NCBI RefSeq assembly: GCF_000013345.1
Contig: NC_007777.1
Span: 2,728,001-2,792,000 of the forward strand
DNA: 64,000 nt
Source: Frankia casuarinae
Lineage (GTDB): Bacteria > Actinomycetota > Actinomycetes > Frankiales > Frankiaceae
Direction: 5' to 3'
Each line of letters begins with the position of its first letter. The first letter of the stretch is position 1. The notes below the pieces were generated by a model that was not told the DNA's origin, searched no databases, and saw nothing but the letters and a program-made list of their open reading frames with translations. Positions 52,253 to 59,546 of the stretch are shown here, piece by piece. A program made the position numbers and the translations under genes.

Positions 52253-53017
52253 CTACGATCCCCCGTCGACGACCGGGCCGGGCGCGGCAGACGCACCGGG
52301 CGCGGCAGACACATCAGGTGTGCGGGACCTCCCGGGCGGCGTCTCGGCCGGGGTCCGTAGCCGGTATCCGACCCCGCGGACGGTCTCGATGAGCGACGGA
52401 CCGTCCGGAATGTCGATCTTCCGGCGGACGTAGCGCACGTACTGGTCGACGATGTTGGAGGTGCCGTCGAAGGCGAAGTCCCAGACGTGATCGACGATAT
52501 AGGTACGGGTCAGAACCTCGTCGGGATGGCGCATGAGCAGGTGGAGGAGCGCGAACTCCTTCGCGGACAGGTCGAGTGGCGATCCAGCCCGCAGGACGCG
52601 GTGCTCGGCCGGGTCGAGGCGAAGATCCCCGATCCGCAGGACGGTGGGGCGTTCCACGGCCCCGCGCCGCACGAGCGCCCGCAGCCGGGCGGTCAGTTCC
52701 CCGAAGCTGAACGGCTTGGGCAGGTAGTCGTCGGCACCCGCGTCGAGACCGCGGATACGGTCGTCAACGTCCCCCCGGGCGGTGAGCATGAGCACCGGGG
52801 CCCAGCGGCCCGCCTCGCGCAGGCGGCGGCACACCTCGAATCCGTCGAGACCGGGAAGCATGAGGTCCAGGACGATCGCGTCGTAGCCGATCTCGGTCGC
52901 CTGCCAGACCGCGTCGGCGCCGTCACCGACGACGTCGACCGCGTAGCCCTCCTCGACCAGGCCACGGCGGAGCAGGGCGGCGGTGCGCGCCTCGTCCTCG
53001 ACGACCAGTACCCGCAT
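52253..53017 (-). CDS. OmpR/PhoB-type response regulator
   Basis: The 254-aa protein has receiver residues E7/D8 and phosphoacceptor D51 (IVLDLMLPGLDG), KPFS, and a wHTH output (DLSAKEFALLHLLMRHP, VDQYVRYVRRKI). I chose ATG 53017 (MRVLVVEDEA); a longer start has poor composition. It is paired with the kinase at 50591-52246 and divergent from uppP, a natural target. Confidence 0.92.
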   Translation of the reverse strand: MRVLVVEDEARTAALLRRGLVEEGYAVDVVGDGADAVWQATEIGYDAIVLDLMLPGLDGFEVCRRLREAGRWAPVLMLTARGDVDDRIRGLDAGADDYLPKPFSFGELTARLRALVRRGAVERPTVLRIGDLRLDPAEHRVLRAGSPLDLSAKEFALLHLLMRHPDEVLTRTYIVDHVWDFAFDGTSNIVDQYVRYVRRKIDIPDGPSLIETVRGVGYRLRTPAETPPGRSRTPDVSAAPGASAAPGPVVDGGS

Positions 53018-53144
53018 GGAACGGATCGTAGAGCTGCTGCGAGCGCAGAACCGCTCCGGTCTGCGGCCGGTGTCACGGCCGGTGGCGCCGCGGGACTCGG
53101 TCATCACACCATGTTCACATGATCGAAGGCGCACGGTGCCGGGC

Positions 53145-54260
53145 ATGTCCTCGTTCAGCTACGCCGAGGCGGGCGTGATCGGTGCCCTGCAGGGCGCCAC
53201 GGAGTTGTTCCCGGTGTCCAGCCTTGGTCACAGCGTGCTCGTGCCGGCTCTCATCGGCGGCCGATGGGCAGCGGACCTCGACGTCTCCGCGCCCGAGTCG
53301 CCCTACCTCGCCTTCATCGTCGCCGTGCACGTGGCCACCGCCGCGGCGCTTATCGTCGCCTTCCGTGACGACTGGCGGCGCATCATCACGGGCCTGGCCG
53401 TCTCGGTCCGGGACCGGCGGGTCACCACCGCCGACGGCCGGCTCGCCTGGCTGATCATCCTTGGGACCGTTCCGGTGGGCATCGTCGGGCTGCTCCTCGA
53501 GCATCCGCTGCGCACCCACCTGGGCCGGCCGCTGCCGGCCGCCGTGTTCCTCACCGTGAACGGCATGATCATGCTGCTGGGGGAGCGTCTGCGCCGCCGG
53601 TCGACGACCCGCGGCGCTCCCGGGCCGGCCGGATACCGGGACGAGCACACCATGCCGATACCACGCTCGGCGCCGGTCACGGGCCGCAGGGTCGGGACGC
53701 GCCCGGCCTCCGGTCCCCTGGTAGCTCACGGATCCGCACCCGGGTCCGGGCCCGGCAACCACTCGAAGGCCGTGACGACCGAGACGGCACTACCCGAAGC
53801 CGAGGATGTGACACTACCCGAAGCCGAGACAGCACTACCCGAAGCCGAGACAGCGGCCCGGCACGCCGACCGGCGGCTCGCCGCGCTGCCGCGCCTGGAC
53901 GCCCTGCTCGTCGGGGTGGCGCAGACCGCCGCCCTGGCTCCGGGAATCAGCCGGTCGGGCGTCACGATGATCGCTGGCCTGTCCCGGGGACTCTCCCACC
54001 TCGACGCCGCCCGGTTCGCGTTCCTGCTCGCCACCCCGGTGATCCTCGCCGCCGGCCTGCTGAAACTCCCCGACCTCCTCGGCCCGCTCGGAGACGGTGT
54101 TCGCGGTCAGACCCTGTTCGGGGCGATCGTCGCCGGCGTCGTGGCCTACGTGTCCATCCGGTTCCTGGCCCGATGGTTCGAAACCCGCACGGCGACCCCC
54201 TTCGCCGTCTACTGCCTGGTGGCCGGTGCCCTGTGCGTCGTACGTTTCGGGATCTTCTGA
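53145..54260 (+). CDS. uppP: Undecaprenyl-diphosphatase with repeat-rich insert
   Basis: The 371-aa membrane enzyme dephosphorylates undecaprenyl pyrophosphate to recycle the peptidoglycan carrier. Motif 1 is GATELFPVSSLGHS and motif 2 PGISRSGVTM. UppP proteins are about 270 aa. Here an insert of about 100 residues separates the halves and contains three LPEAE repeats (18-bp units). The end ALCVVRFGIF is duplicated in DNA together with its stop. It is divergent from the two-component system. Confidence 0.88.
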   Translation: MSSFSYAEAGVIGALQGATELFPVSSLGHSVLVPALIGGRWAADLDVSAPESPYLAFIVAVHVATAAALIVAFRDDWRRIITGLAVSVRDRRVTTADGRLAWLIILGTVPVGIVGLLLEHPLRTHLGRPLPAAVFLTVNGMIMLLGERLRRRSTTRGAPGPAGYRDEHTMPIPRSAPVTGRRVGTRPASGPLVAHGSAPGSGPGNHSKAVTTETALPEAEDVTLPEAETALPEAETAARHADRRLAALPRLDALLVGVAQTAALAPGISRSGVTMIAGLSRGLSHLDAARFAFLLATPVILAAGLLKLPDLLGPLGDGVRGQTLFGAIVAGVVAYVSIRFLARWFETRTATPFAVYCLVAGALCVVRFGIF

Positions 54261-54278
54261 CGTTTCGGGATCTTCTGA
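54243..54278 (+). repeat. 18-bp duplication of uppP stop
   Basis: CGTTTCGGGATCTTCTGA repeats exactly in tandem, so the uppP stop codon is duplicated. A further ACGGGACAGC duplication follows at about 54284-54304. Confidence 0.85.
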
Positions 54279-54317
54279 ACGGCACGGGACAGCAACGGGA
54301 CAGCGCTGGAGGGCCCA

Positions 54318-54365
54318 GGACTCGGGTTCGTGCCACCAGCCGCAAAGTAGCTCTCTGTAGTGGCA
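54318..54365. repeat. 48-bp inverted repeat, left copy
   Basis: The 48-bp sequence begins GGACTCGGGTTCGTG and ends TCTCTGTAGTGGCA. It is inverted at 56648-56695 with 46 of 48 bases matching. It lies between uppP and a tyrosine recombinase scrap. Confidence 0.85.
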
Positions 54366-54515
54366 TGGTCCGTTTCGGAGTGGTTCGTAGTCGACGGTGA
54401 CCCGGTCGACGGCGTCTTGGACGTCGTCGTCGGTGGGCAGGGTGTAGATCCGGACGGTGTCGACGCGGGCGTGGCCGAGGAGTTCGGCGACCAGGACGAG
54501 GTCGGCGCCGTCAAG
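54366..54515 (-). pseudogene. Tyrosine recombinase C-terminal remnant
   Basis: Fifty codons read GADLVLVAELLGHARVDTVR, IYTLPTDDDVQDAVDRV. This matches the box II region of XerD-type integrases, with LLGH-R conserved, ending before the catalytic Tyr motif is clear. The fragment lies between the left 48-bp repeat and the amidase end, and is bounded by inverted 21-bp matches (54313-54333 and 54517-54537). Confidence 0.68.
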
Positions 54516-55701
54516 GCACGAACCCGAGTCCCGGGCCCGGTAGCCGTCGTCGCCATGTTCGGATGGGCGCGGTGGGCATGGCGCGGGCCACCAGAGCGAC
54601 GGCGAGAAGGTCGGCCTCGCGGCCCGGTGGGGCGACCAGGTGCAGGCCAACCGGTTCCCCGACACCGGTTAGGCCTGCTGGGATGCTGATCGCAGGATGG
54701 CCGGTGATGTTGAACGCCCAGGTGAGTGCCACGCTCATCGTCTCCCCGGGCCCCTGGTGGCCGTGCGGGGGGTTGGGTGTGGTCGGGGTGGCGAGCAGGT
54801 CGTGCCCGGCGAACAGGCCACCGAGAGAGCGCAGCAGGGCGGCCCGGGTACCGGCGGTGTCCTGGCCGCTGTGACGCAGGGACACCCAGCAGTCCGCCGG
54901 GTCGGGCAAGCACGGCACGGCATCGGTCACCGCGAGCGCGCCGGCTCGGGCGAGGGCGTCCAGGTGGGTGCGGGCCACCTCGGCGACCGCCGGGGCCGTA
55001 TCGGCGAAACCGAGCGTGGCCGACCACGCCGTGCGCAGCGGCCGGTCGGGGCGGCGCAGCGCCGGCAGGGTCGCGGTGCCCGCGACGGCGTCGAGGTAGG
55101 CGGCCGCGTCGGCGGGCTCGCGGGCCAGCACGCCGGCAGCGTTGAGACCCGCGCGGTCGCGGGCGGGCACCCGGCCGCCCGTGAGTTTCAGGCCCACGAC
55201 GCCGCACCACGCCGCCGGGATGCGCACCGAACCGGCGCCGTCGCTGCCGGTGGCCAAGGGAACCAGGCCGGCGGCGACGGCGGCGGCCGATCCGGCGGAC
55301 GACCCGCCGGGGCTCCAAGCCGGGTCGTGCGGATTGAGAGTCGGGCCGCGGTCGGTGTGCCCCCAGGTCTGCCAGGTAGTGCCCGGGCCCGGGGTGGCGG
55401 TGGCACCGACCGGTACGCAGCCGCCCGCGAGCAGCCGGCGGGTCTGGGTCGAGGTCAGCCCCTCGGTAACCTTCACCCCCAGAGGCACCCCGGCCAGCGG
55501 CGGCCGTTCGCCCGCGCGGACCCGGCGGTCCACGTCGGCCGCGTGGGCGTACGCCTGCTCGGGCCACAGGGCGGCGAAGGCCCGCACCGCCGAATCGCCG
55601 TCCGCGATACGCGCAAGCGCGTCGCGGGTCATCTGCTCGGCGGATAGCTCCCCGGCGTGGACCAGGGCGGCGATGCGCAGCGCGGACAGTCCGCCGCTCA
55701 C
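54511..55701 (-). CDS. Amidase signature family enzyme
   Basis: The 396-aa protein has the amidase triad: Lys in [11 protein letters not shown], cis-Ser in [16 protein letters not shown] and nucleophile Ser in [14 protein letters not shown]. These enzymes hydrolyse amides through a Ser-cisSer-Lys triad, and relatives include GatA and aryl amidases. GTG 55701 ([16 protein letters not shown]) is a plausible start; the upstream reading belongs to the folD remnant. The end of the gene overlaps the recombinase scrap. Confidence 0.8.
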   Translation of the reverse strand: MSGGLSALRIAALVHAGELSAEQMTRDALARIADGDSAVRAFAALWPEQAYAHAADVDRRVRAGERPPLAGVPLGVKVTEGLTSTQTRRLLAGGCVPVGATATPGPGTTWQTWGHTDRGPTLNPHDPAWSPGGSSAGSAAAVAAGLVPLATGSDGAGSVRIPAAWCGVVGLKLTGGRVPARDRAGLNAAGVLAREPADAAAYLDAVAGTATLPALRRPDRPLRTAWSATLGFADTAPAVAEVARTHLDALARAGALAVTDAVPCLPDPADCWVSLRHSGQDTAGTRAALLRSLGGLFAGHDLLATPTTPNPPHGHQGPGETMSVALTWAFNITGHPAISIPAGLTGVGEPVGLHLVAPPGREADLLAVALVARAMPTAPIRTWRRRLPGPGLGFVP

Positions 55702-55835
55702 CGGGGCCGCCGGGGCGGGGTGGGGATCGGTGGAGGAGGTGGCGGTTCCCGCCGGGGTGGGGTACGAGATGGGGACGGGTTGCGGGTCGGGAAGGCGGCG
55801 CGCGTCGTGGTCTGGGCGCGGGTCCGGGGCGACGC

Positions 55836-56128
55836 CGGGGGCAGCGCCCAGGGGCGCAGGTTCGGGTCGGCCTCCTGGCGGACGATGCGTTCCATCAGCA
55901 CGGCCATCTCGACCGGGCCGACCCCACCGGGCACCGGGGTGATCCGCTACGGGATCCCGACGGCGCTGGGGTGGATGTCGCCGGCCACCGACCCGTCGGC
56001 GCGCGGCATGAACCCGGAGTCCACAACGAGGCACTGGTGGGCGCCGATGTGCTCGCCGATGTGCTCGCCGGTGAGCAGGTGGGCTGTCCGGTGGCGGAGA
56101 CCACGATGTCGGCCTTGCGGGCGGCACG
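55836..56128 (-). pseudogene. folD C-terminal remnant with frameshift and stop
   Basis: The minus strand encodes [11 protein letters not shown] in one frame and, after a shift near 56085-56095, [39 protein letters not shown], then an in-frame TAG (55947-55949) before [20 protein letters not shown]. These are the C-terminal parts of methylenetetrahydrofolate dehydrogenase. The N-terminal half is absent, so the gene is dead. Confidence 0.8.
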
Positions 56129-56506
56129 CAGGTCGTCGCGGAAGGCGCCATCGCGGTAGTCGAGGTCCACGCGGGTGAAGGTCTGGGGCCCGCCGTCGTC
56201 ATCGGGGGAGGAGAACGGCCCGTGGTGAGTGATCCAGACCAGCGATGCGGGGTCCAGGGTGGCGTAGGGCCGCATGGCCGCGAGGAACGCCACGGCGACC
56301 CCGGCCATATCTCCGCTGATCCCGAGACGGTCGGGGTTGTCGGCCAGCTCGGACAGGACCGCGACCGGCGGTTCGGGTGCGGCGCGCAGCACCAGCCGGG
56401 CCAAGCAGTGCGCCTGCCCCCCGACGGCATGCTGCCAGGTGATCAGCGCTGCGACTCGTCTGGCCTGCACGGAGTCGAGGACCAGAGTCTGGGTGTCATC
56501 GACCAT
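55895..56506 (-). CDS. Hypothetical protein reading into folD remnant
   Basis: The first 126 residues ([72 protein letters not shown]) look like a real small globular protein of unknown family. The frame then runs without a stop into the folD sequence in the wrong frame until 55895. The natural C-terminus is therefore lost and replaced by an Arg/Ser/Pro-rich tail. It lies inside the inverted-repeat-bounded segment. Confidence 0.55.
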   Translation of the reverse strand: MVDDTQTLVLDSVQARRVAALITWQHAVGGQAHCLARLVLRAAPEPPVAVLSELADNPDRLGISGDMAGVAVAFLAAMRPYATLDPASLVWITHHGPFSSPDDDGGPQTFTRVDLDYRDGAFRDDLRAARKADIVVSATGQPTCSPASTSASTSAPTSASLWTPGSCRAPTGRWPATSTPAPSGSRSGSPRCPVGSARSRWPC

Positions 56507-56647
56507 CCGATTCCCCTTTCGTCATGGCGGTCCGTCACCGTGACCGTTCCGATACATACCTGTACCAGATGCATCGGTAATTGCTCGTGGCCAAGGGAAG
56601 ACAGATCGTCTGATCGACGACCTCACGTGCTGCGTCACACCTAACAC

Positions 56648-56695
56648 TGCCGCTACAGAGAGCTACTTTGCGGCTGGTGACACGAACCCGAGTCC
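56648..56695. repeat. 48-bp inverted repeat, right copy
   Basis: This is the complement of the left copy at 54318-54365 with two mismatches. It contains TTTGCGGCTGGTGACACG (56667-56684), which also occurs as the complement at 9710-9727. The 2.28 kb between the copies hold the amidase, folD remnant and hypothetical gene. Confidence 0.85.
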
Positions 56696-56850
56696 CGGGC
56701 CTGGAGGGCCGCATGATTCTCGCTCTCGGCCCGCGGACCCGCCGCGACCTGTGACGACCTGTGACGCCCCTCCGGTCCGGCGCCCGGAGGTGGTCTGATC
56801 GACCCATTGACCAACCATTAAGATAGATTTAGTGTAGAAGGGTGCACTGC

Positions 56851-56885
56851 ACCCAGTGGGACACGGCTACCCAGTGGGACACGGC
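56851..56885 (+). repeat. 18-bp direct repeat before flavin reductase
   Basis: ACCCAGTGGGACACGGCT repeats in tandem (second copy differs at its last base) about 60 bp before the flavin reductase start. The remaining 56507-56945 interval shows no gene beside the right 48-bp repeat. Confidence 0.75.
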
Positions 56886-56945
56886 GGACGCACAGGTGTC
56901 CGGTTGAACCCCCACTCGTCGCCTGAACCTCGGCAAGCATCCAGC

Positions 56946-57467
56946 ATGACGGCCTCGCTTCGCCAGACCCAGGGTCCGTTCAGGGCGCGCGCCGTCGACG
57001 GCGGCCTGTTCCGAACCGTTTTCCGCGGCCATCCGGCCGGCGTGGCCGTCATCACCGCCGACGCGGGCACGGGACCCGTCGGCTTCACCGCGACCTCGCT
57101 CGCGTCGCTGTCCGCCGAACCGCCGATGGTGGTCTTCGCCATCTCCTGCGGTGCCTCGTCGTGGCCCCGTCTGCGGGTCGCGGAGACCTTCGTGGTGACC
57201 CTGTTGTCCTCCCAGCAGGAGGAGGTCGCCCGGCGCTTCGCCCGCAGCGGGATCGACCGATTCGCCTCGCCGACCCGCTGGACCAGGCTGCCCACCGGCG
57301 AGCCCCTGCTCGACGGGGGACGGGCGTGGCTGCGCTGCTCCGCCCGGCCACCCGTCGAGGCCGGGGACCACTTCCTCATCATCGGCCAGGTCCTTGAGGC
57401 GGACGCCGACCCGGAGGCGTCCCCGCTCATCTACCACGACCGGACCTTCCACGTCCTGCCGTCGTAA
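56946..57467 (+). CDS. Flavin reductase domain protein
   Basis: The 173-aa protein has the split-barrel flavin reductase pattern: FRTVFRGHPAGVAVITA, PVGFTATSLASLSAEPPMVV, VTLLSSQQEEVARRFA and EAGDHFLIIGQVLEA. It likely reduces FMN or FAD for a partner monooxygenase or binds F420. ATG 56946 follows the tandem repeat. No monooxygenase is adjacent. Confidence 0.86.
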   Translation: MTASLRQTQGPFRARAVDGGLFRTVFRGHPAGVAVITADAGTGPVGFTATSLASLSAEPPMVVFAISCGASSWPRLRVAETFVVTLLSSQQEEVARRFARSGIDRFASPTRWTRLPTGEPLLDGGRAWLRCSARPPVEAGDHFLIIGQVLEADADPEASPLIYHDRTFHVLPS

Positions 57468-57745
57468 CCCGCGGCCGGCCAGAGGAGCATGACCGGCTCA
57501 ACCGGCTCGGCACCGCTCTCGACCCTGCCCTCGGCACCGCTCTCGACATCGCCCGCCGAGCGGGGCTCCGGTCGCCGTGGCGCAGGCCCCGGCCGCGCAT
57601 CGGCACACCACGGAACAACCCACCTGTTCAGCGCGCAGATGCGGAACTATCATGCACAGAGTTTCGTATCTGCGGATTAGCTCAGCGACATGGTCCGCGG
57701 CTGCGGCAGTCGGACAACGGGTGAACGGGTGGAGGAACGGGACAC

Positions 57746-58558
57746 GTGAGATTTCGCAGGATGAAGACGGTGGCCCTGGCGGTGCTCGGCGCCGGGCTTC
57801 TCGCGACCGCCGGATGTGGCGGCAGCGACGGCGGCGCTGCCGCGACACCCTCCGCCACGGCCAGCAGCGCCGCGAGCGGAGTACAAGGGACCGTCAAGGT
57901 GCTCGCCGCCGCCTCGCTGACGGGGTCGTTCACCCAGCTCGGCAAGGACTTCGAGGCCGCGAACCCCGGATCGAAGGTGACCTTCTCCTTCGCCGGCAGC
58001 TCGCAGCTGGCCCAGCAGATCACCTCCGGCGCCCCGGCCGACGTGTTCGCCGCGGCGAGCCCGGCCACGATGAAGACCGTCACCGACGCCGGCGACAACG
58101 TCGGCGCGCCCAAGGTCTTCGTCCGCAACCAGCTCGTCATCGCCGTACCGAAGGGCAACCCGAAGGGCATCACCGATCTGCCCGCCCTGACCAAGCCTGG
58201 GGTGAAGGTCGCGCTGTGCGCCGAGCAGGTGCCCTGCGGAGCCGCCGCGAAGAAGGCGCTCGCCGCCACCGGAGTGAACCTGACCCCGGTCACCCTGGAG
58301 CAGGACGTCAAGTCCGCGCTGTCGAAGGTCACCCTCGGTGAGGTCGACGCCGCGCTGGTCTACCGCACGGACGTCAAGGCGTCGGCGGGCAAGGTGGACG
58401 GCGTCGAGTTCCCCGAATCCGCCAAGGCGATCAACGACTACCCGATCGTCGCGCTGAAGAACGCGCCCAACGCCGTCGGCGCCACCGCGTTCGTCAACTT
58501 CATCCTGTCCGACAAGGCGAGCACCGTGCTGACCAACGCGGGATTCCAGGCCCCCTGA
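57746..58558 (+). CDS. modA: Molybdate-binding lipoprotein ModA
   Basis: The 270-aa protein has a lipoprotein signal (ALAVLGAGLLATAGCGG, Cys24) and the ModA pattern: VKVLAAASLTGSFTQLGKDF, FSFAGSSQLAQQITSGAPAD, VFAAASPATM and EVDAALVYRTDVKA. It captures molybdate or tungstate outside the membrane. GGAGGAACGGGACAC precedes the GTG start. No modB or modC follows within the window. Confidence 0.9.
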   Translation: MRFRRMKTVALAVLGAGLLATAGCGGSDGGAAATPSATASSAASGVQGTVKVLAAASLTGSFTQLGKDFEAANPGSKVTFSFAGSSQLAQQITSGAPADVFAAASPATMKTVTDAGDNVGAPKVFVRNQLVIAVPKGNPKGITDLPALTKPGVKVALCAEQVPCGAAAKKALAATGVNLTPVTLEQDVKSALSKVTLGEVDAALVYRTDVKASAGKVDGVEFPESAKAINDYPIVALKNAPNAVGATAFVNFILSDKASTVLTNAGFQAP

Positions 58559-58586
58559 CCCAGGCCCCCTGACCCAGGCCCCTGGC
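58546..58586 (+). repeat. 14-bp repeats copying the modA stop
   Basis: CCAGGCCCCCTGAC occurs twice in tandem with a partial third copy. The first copy is the modA end with its stop codon. Another 18-bp repeat (GGGTTCGAGGCCGCCTCG) lies at 58678-58713. Confidence 0.82.
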
Positions 58587-59546
58587 CGAGGCCCCTAGCC
58601 GAGGTCCGCCACGGCATCCCACGATCCGGCGAAGGACCTCTCCGCCTCGGGCCCGCGGGACGGTGTCCCCCTCCCGCGGGTTCGAGGCCGCCTCGGGGTT
58701 CGAGGCCGCCTCGGGGTTCGAGCTGTTCGAGCTCCCTCCGGGCCACCAGGTGTTAGGCGTTGTATGAACCGCTCCCTTCGGGGGCGTTGTGGCTGGCCGA
58801 TGTACGGCGAGGACGAATTCGTGTTCGCCGCTCCACGCACCGGCGCCCGCGGCTACCTACTCAGTCGACGAGGGTCGCGATCTGGCTCTTGCCACCCTTG
58901 CCGATGATCAGATCGCCTTCGAGGTGGCCTTCGAGGTGGCCTGGGACGGCGCACCGCGCCTCCAGGTCAAGGGACACCACGTCCTATCAGATCCAGCCCT
59001 GTGACTGGATCCACACGTGGTGCACTGACCTATTGAGACCGCGCAGAAACACGCCATTAATGCTACACAATGCAACAGATGGTTACGCGGAAAGGCTCAG
59101 TAACGTGGTCGACGTCGATACCACTCCTGGTGAGCAGTTCCTCGGTATCCCGAGCGGACCGGGCCAATCGCGAGTACCACCGGAATCTTGCGAACTCTGG
59201 CACCGGCACCAACGGCCCGACGGCGCGGAGACATATCGGTCGATCATGCCGACCGCTTCCACCGACCCTGCCGCAACAGACCCGGCTCGGCCAATAGGGA
59301 GACGAAGCGGCGCTTCGCGTCGAGCCGTATCGCGGGCGCCAGGTCCTTATGGCAACCATACCCTTACGTTAATGATTAATATGGCCTGGATGGTCGGTCG
59401 CAAAGCCGTTCGTGTTAGATATGAACGGATCTGAACGGACCGGAGCGCGGTCACGGCTCCAATACCAGTGCCCGCCCGGGAGGCGCCATGACAACACCGC
59501 CCGTCCCTGGGGCCACTGACCTGGCTGGCGCGAGGAAAGGCCTGGC
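58587..59546. other. 960-bp region with only remnants
   Basis: No intact gene was recognised. The region contains tandem repeats (58678-58720), a 12-bp duplication at about 58915, a short frame with weak flavin-binding-like character (58830-59004), the IS6 scrap at 59099-59182 and probably the NRPS-like gene promoter. Confidence 0.5.
59099..59182 (-). pseudogene. IS6-family transposase scrap
   Basis: Twenty-eight codons read RWYSRLARSARDTEELLTRS and GIDVDHVT. IS6/IS26-type transposases have RWYLRYxLSYRDVEELLAERG(I/V)EVDH(V/T) at their N-terminus. The catalytic domain is missing. Confidence 0.6.

Noticed and set aside
57680-57755. tRNA-like start GCGGATTAGCTCAGC at about 57675
   Set aside because: It resembles the first arm of a tRNA, but there is no matching acceptor 3' strand, anticodon arm or T-loop. 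The ribosome site of modA follows at once.
58760-59004. Flavin-binding (PPOX-like) protein after modA
   Set aside because: DDQIAFEVAFEV is suggestive, but the duplication and lack of a complete domain make a gene call unsafe.
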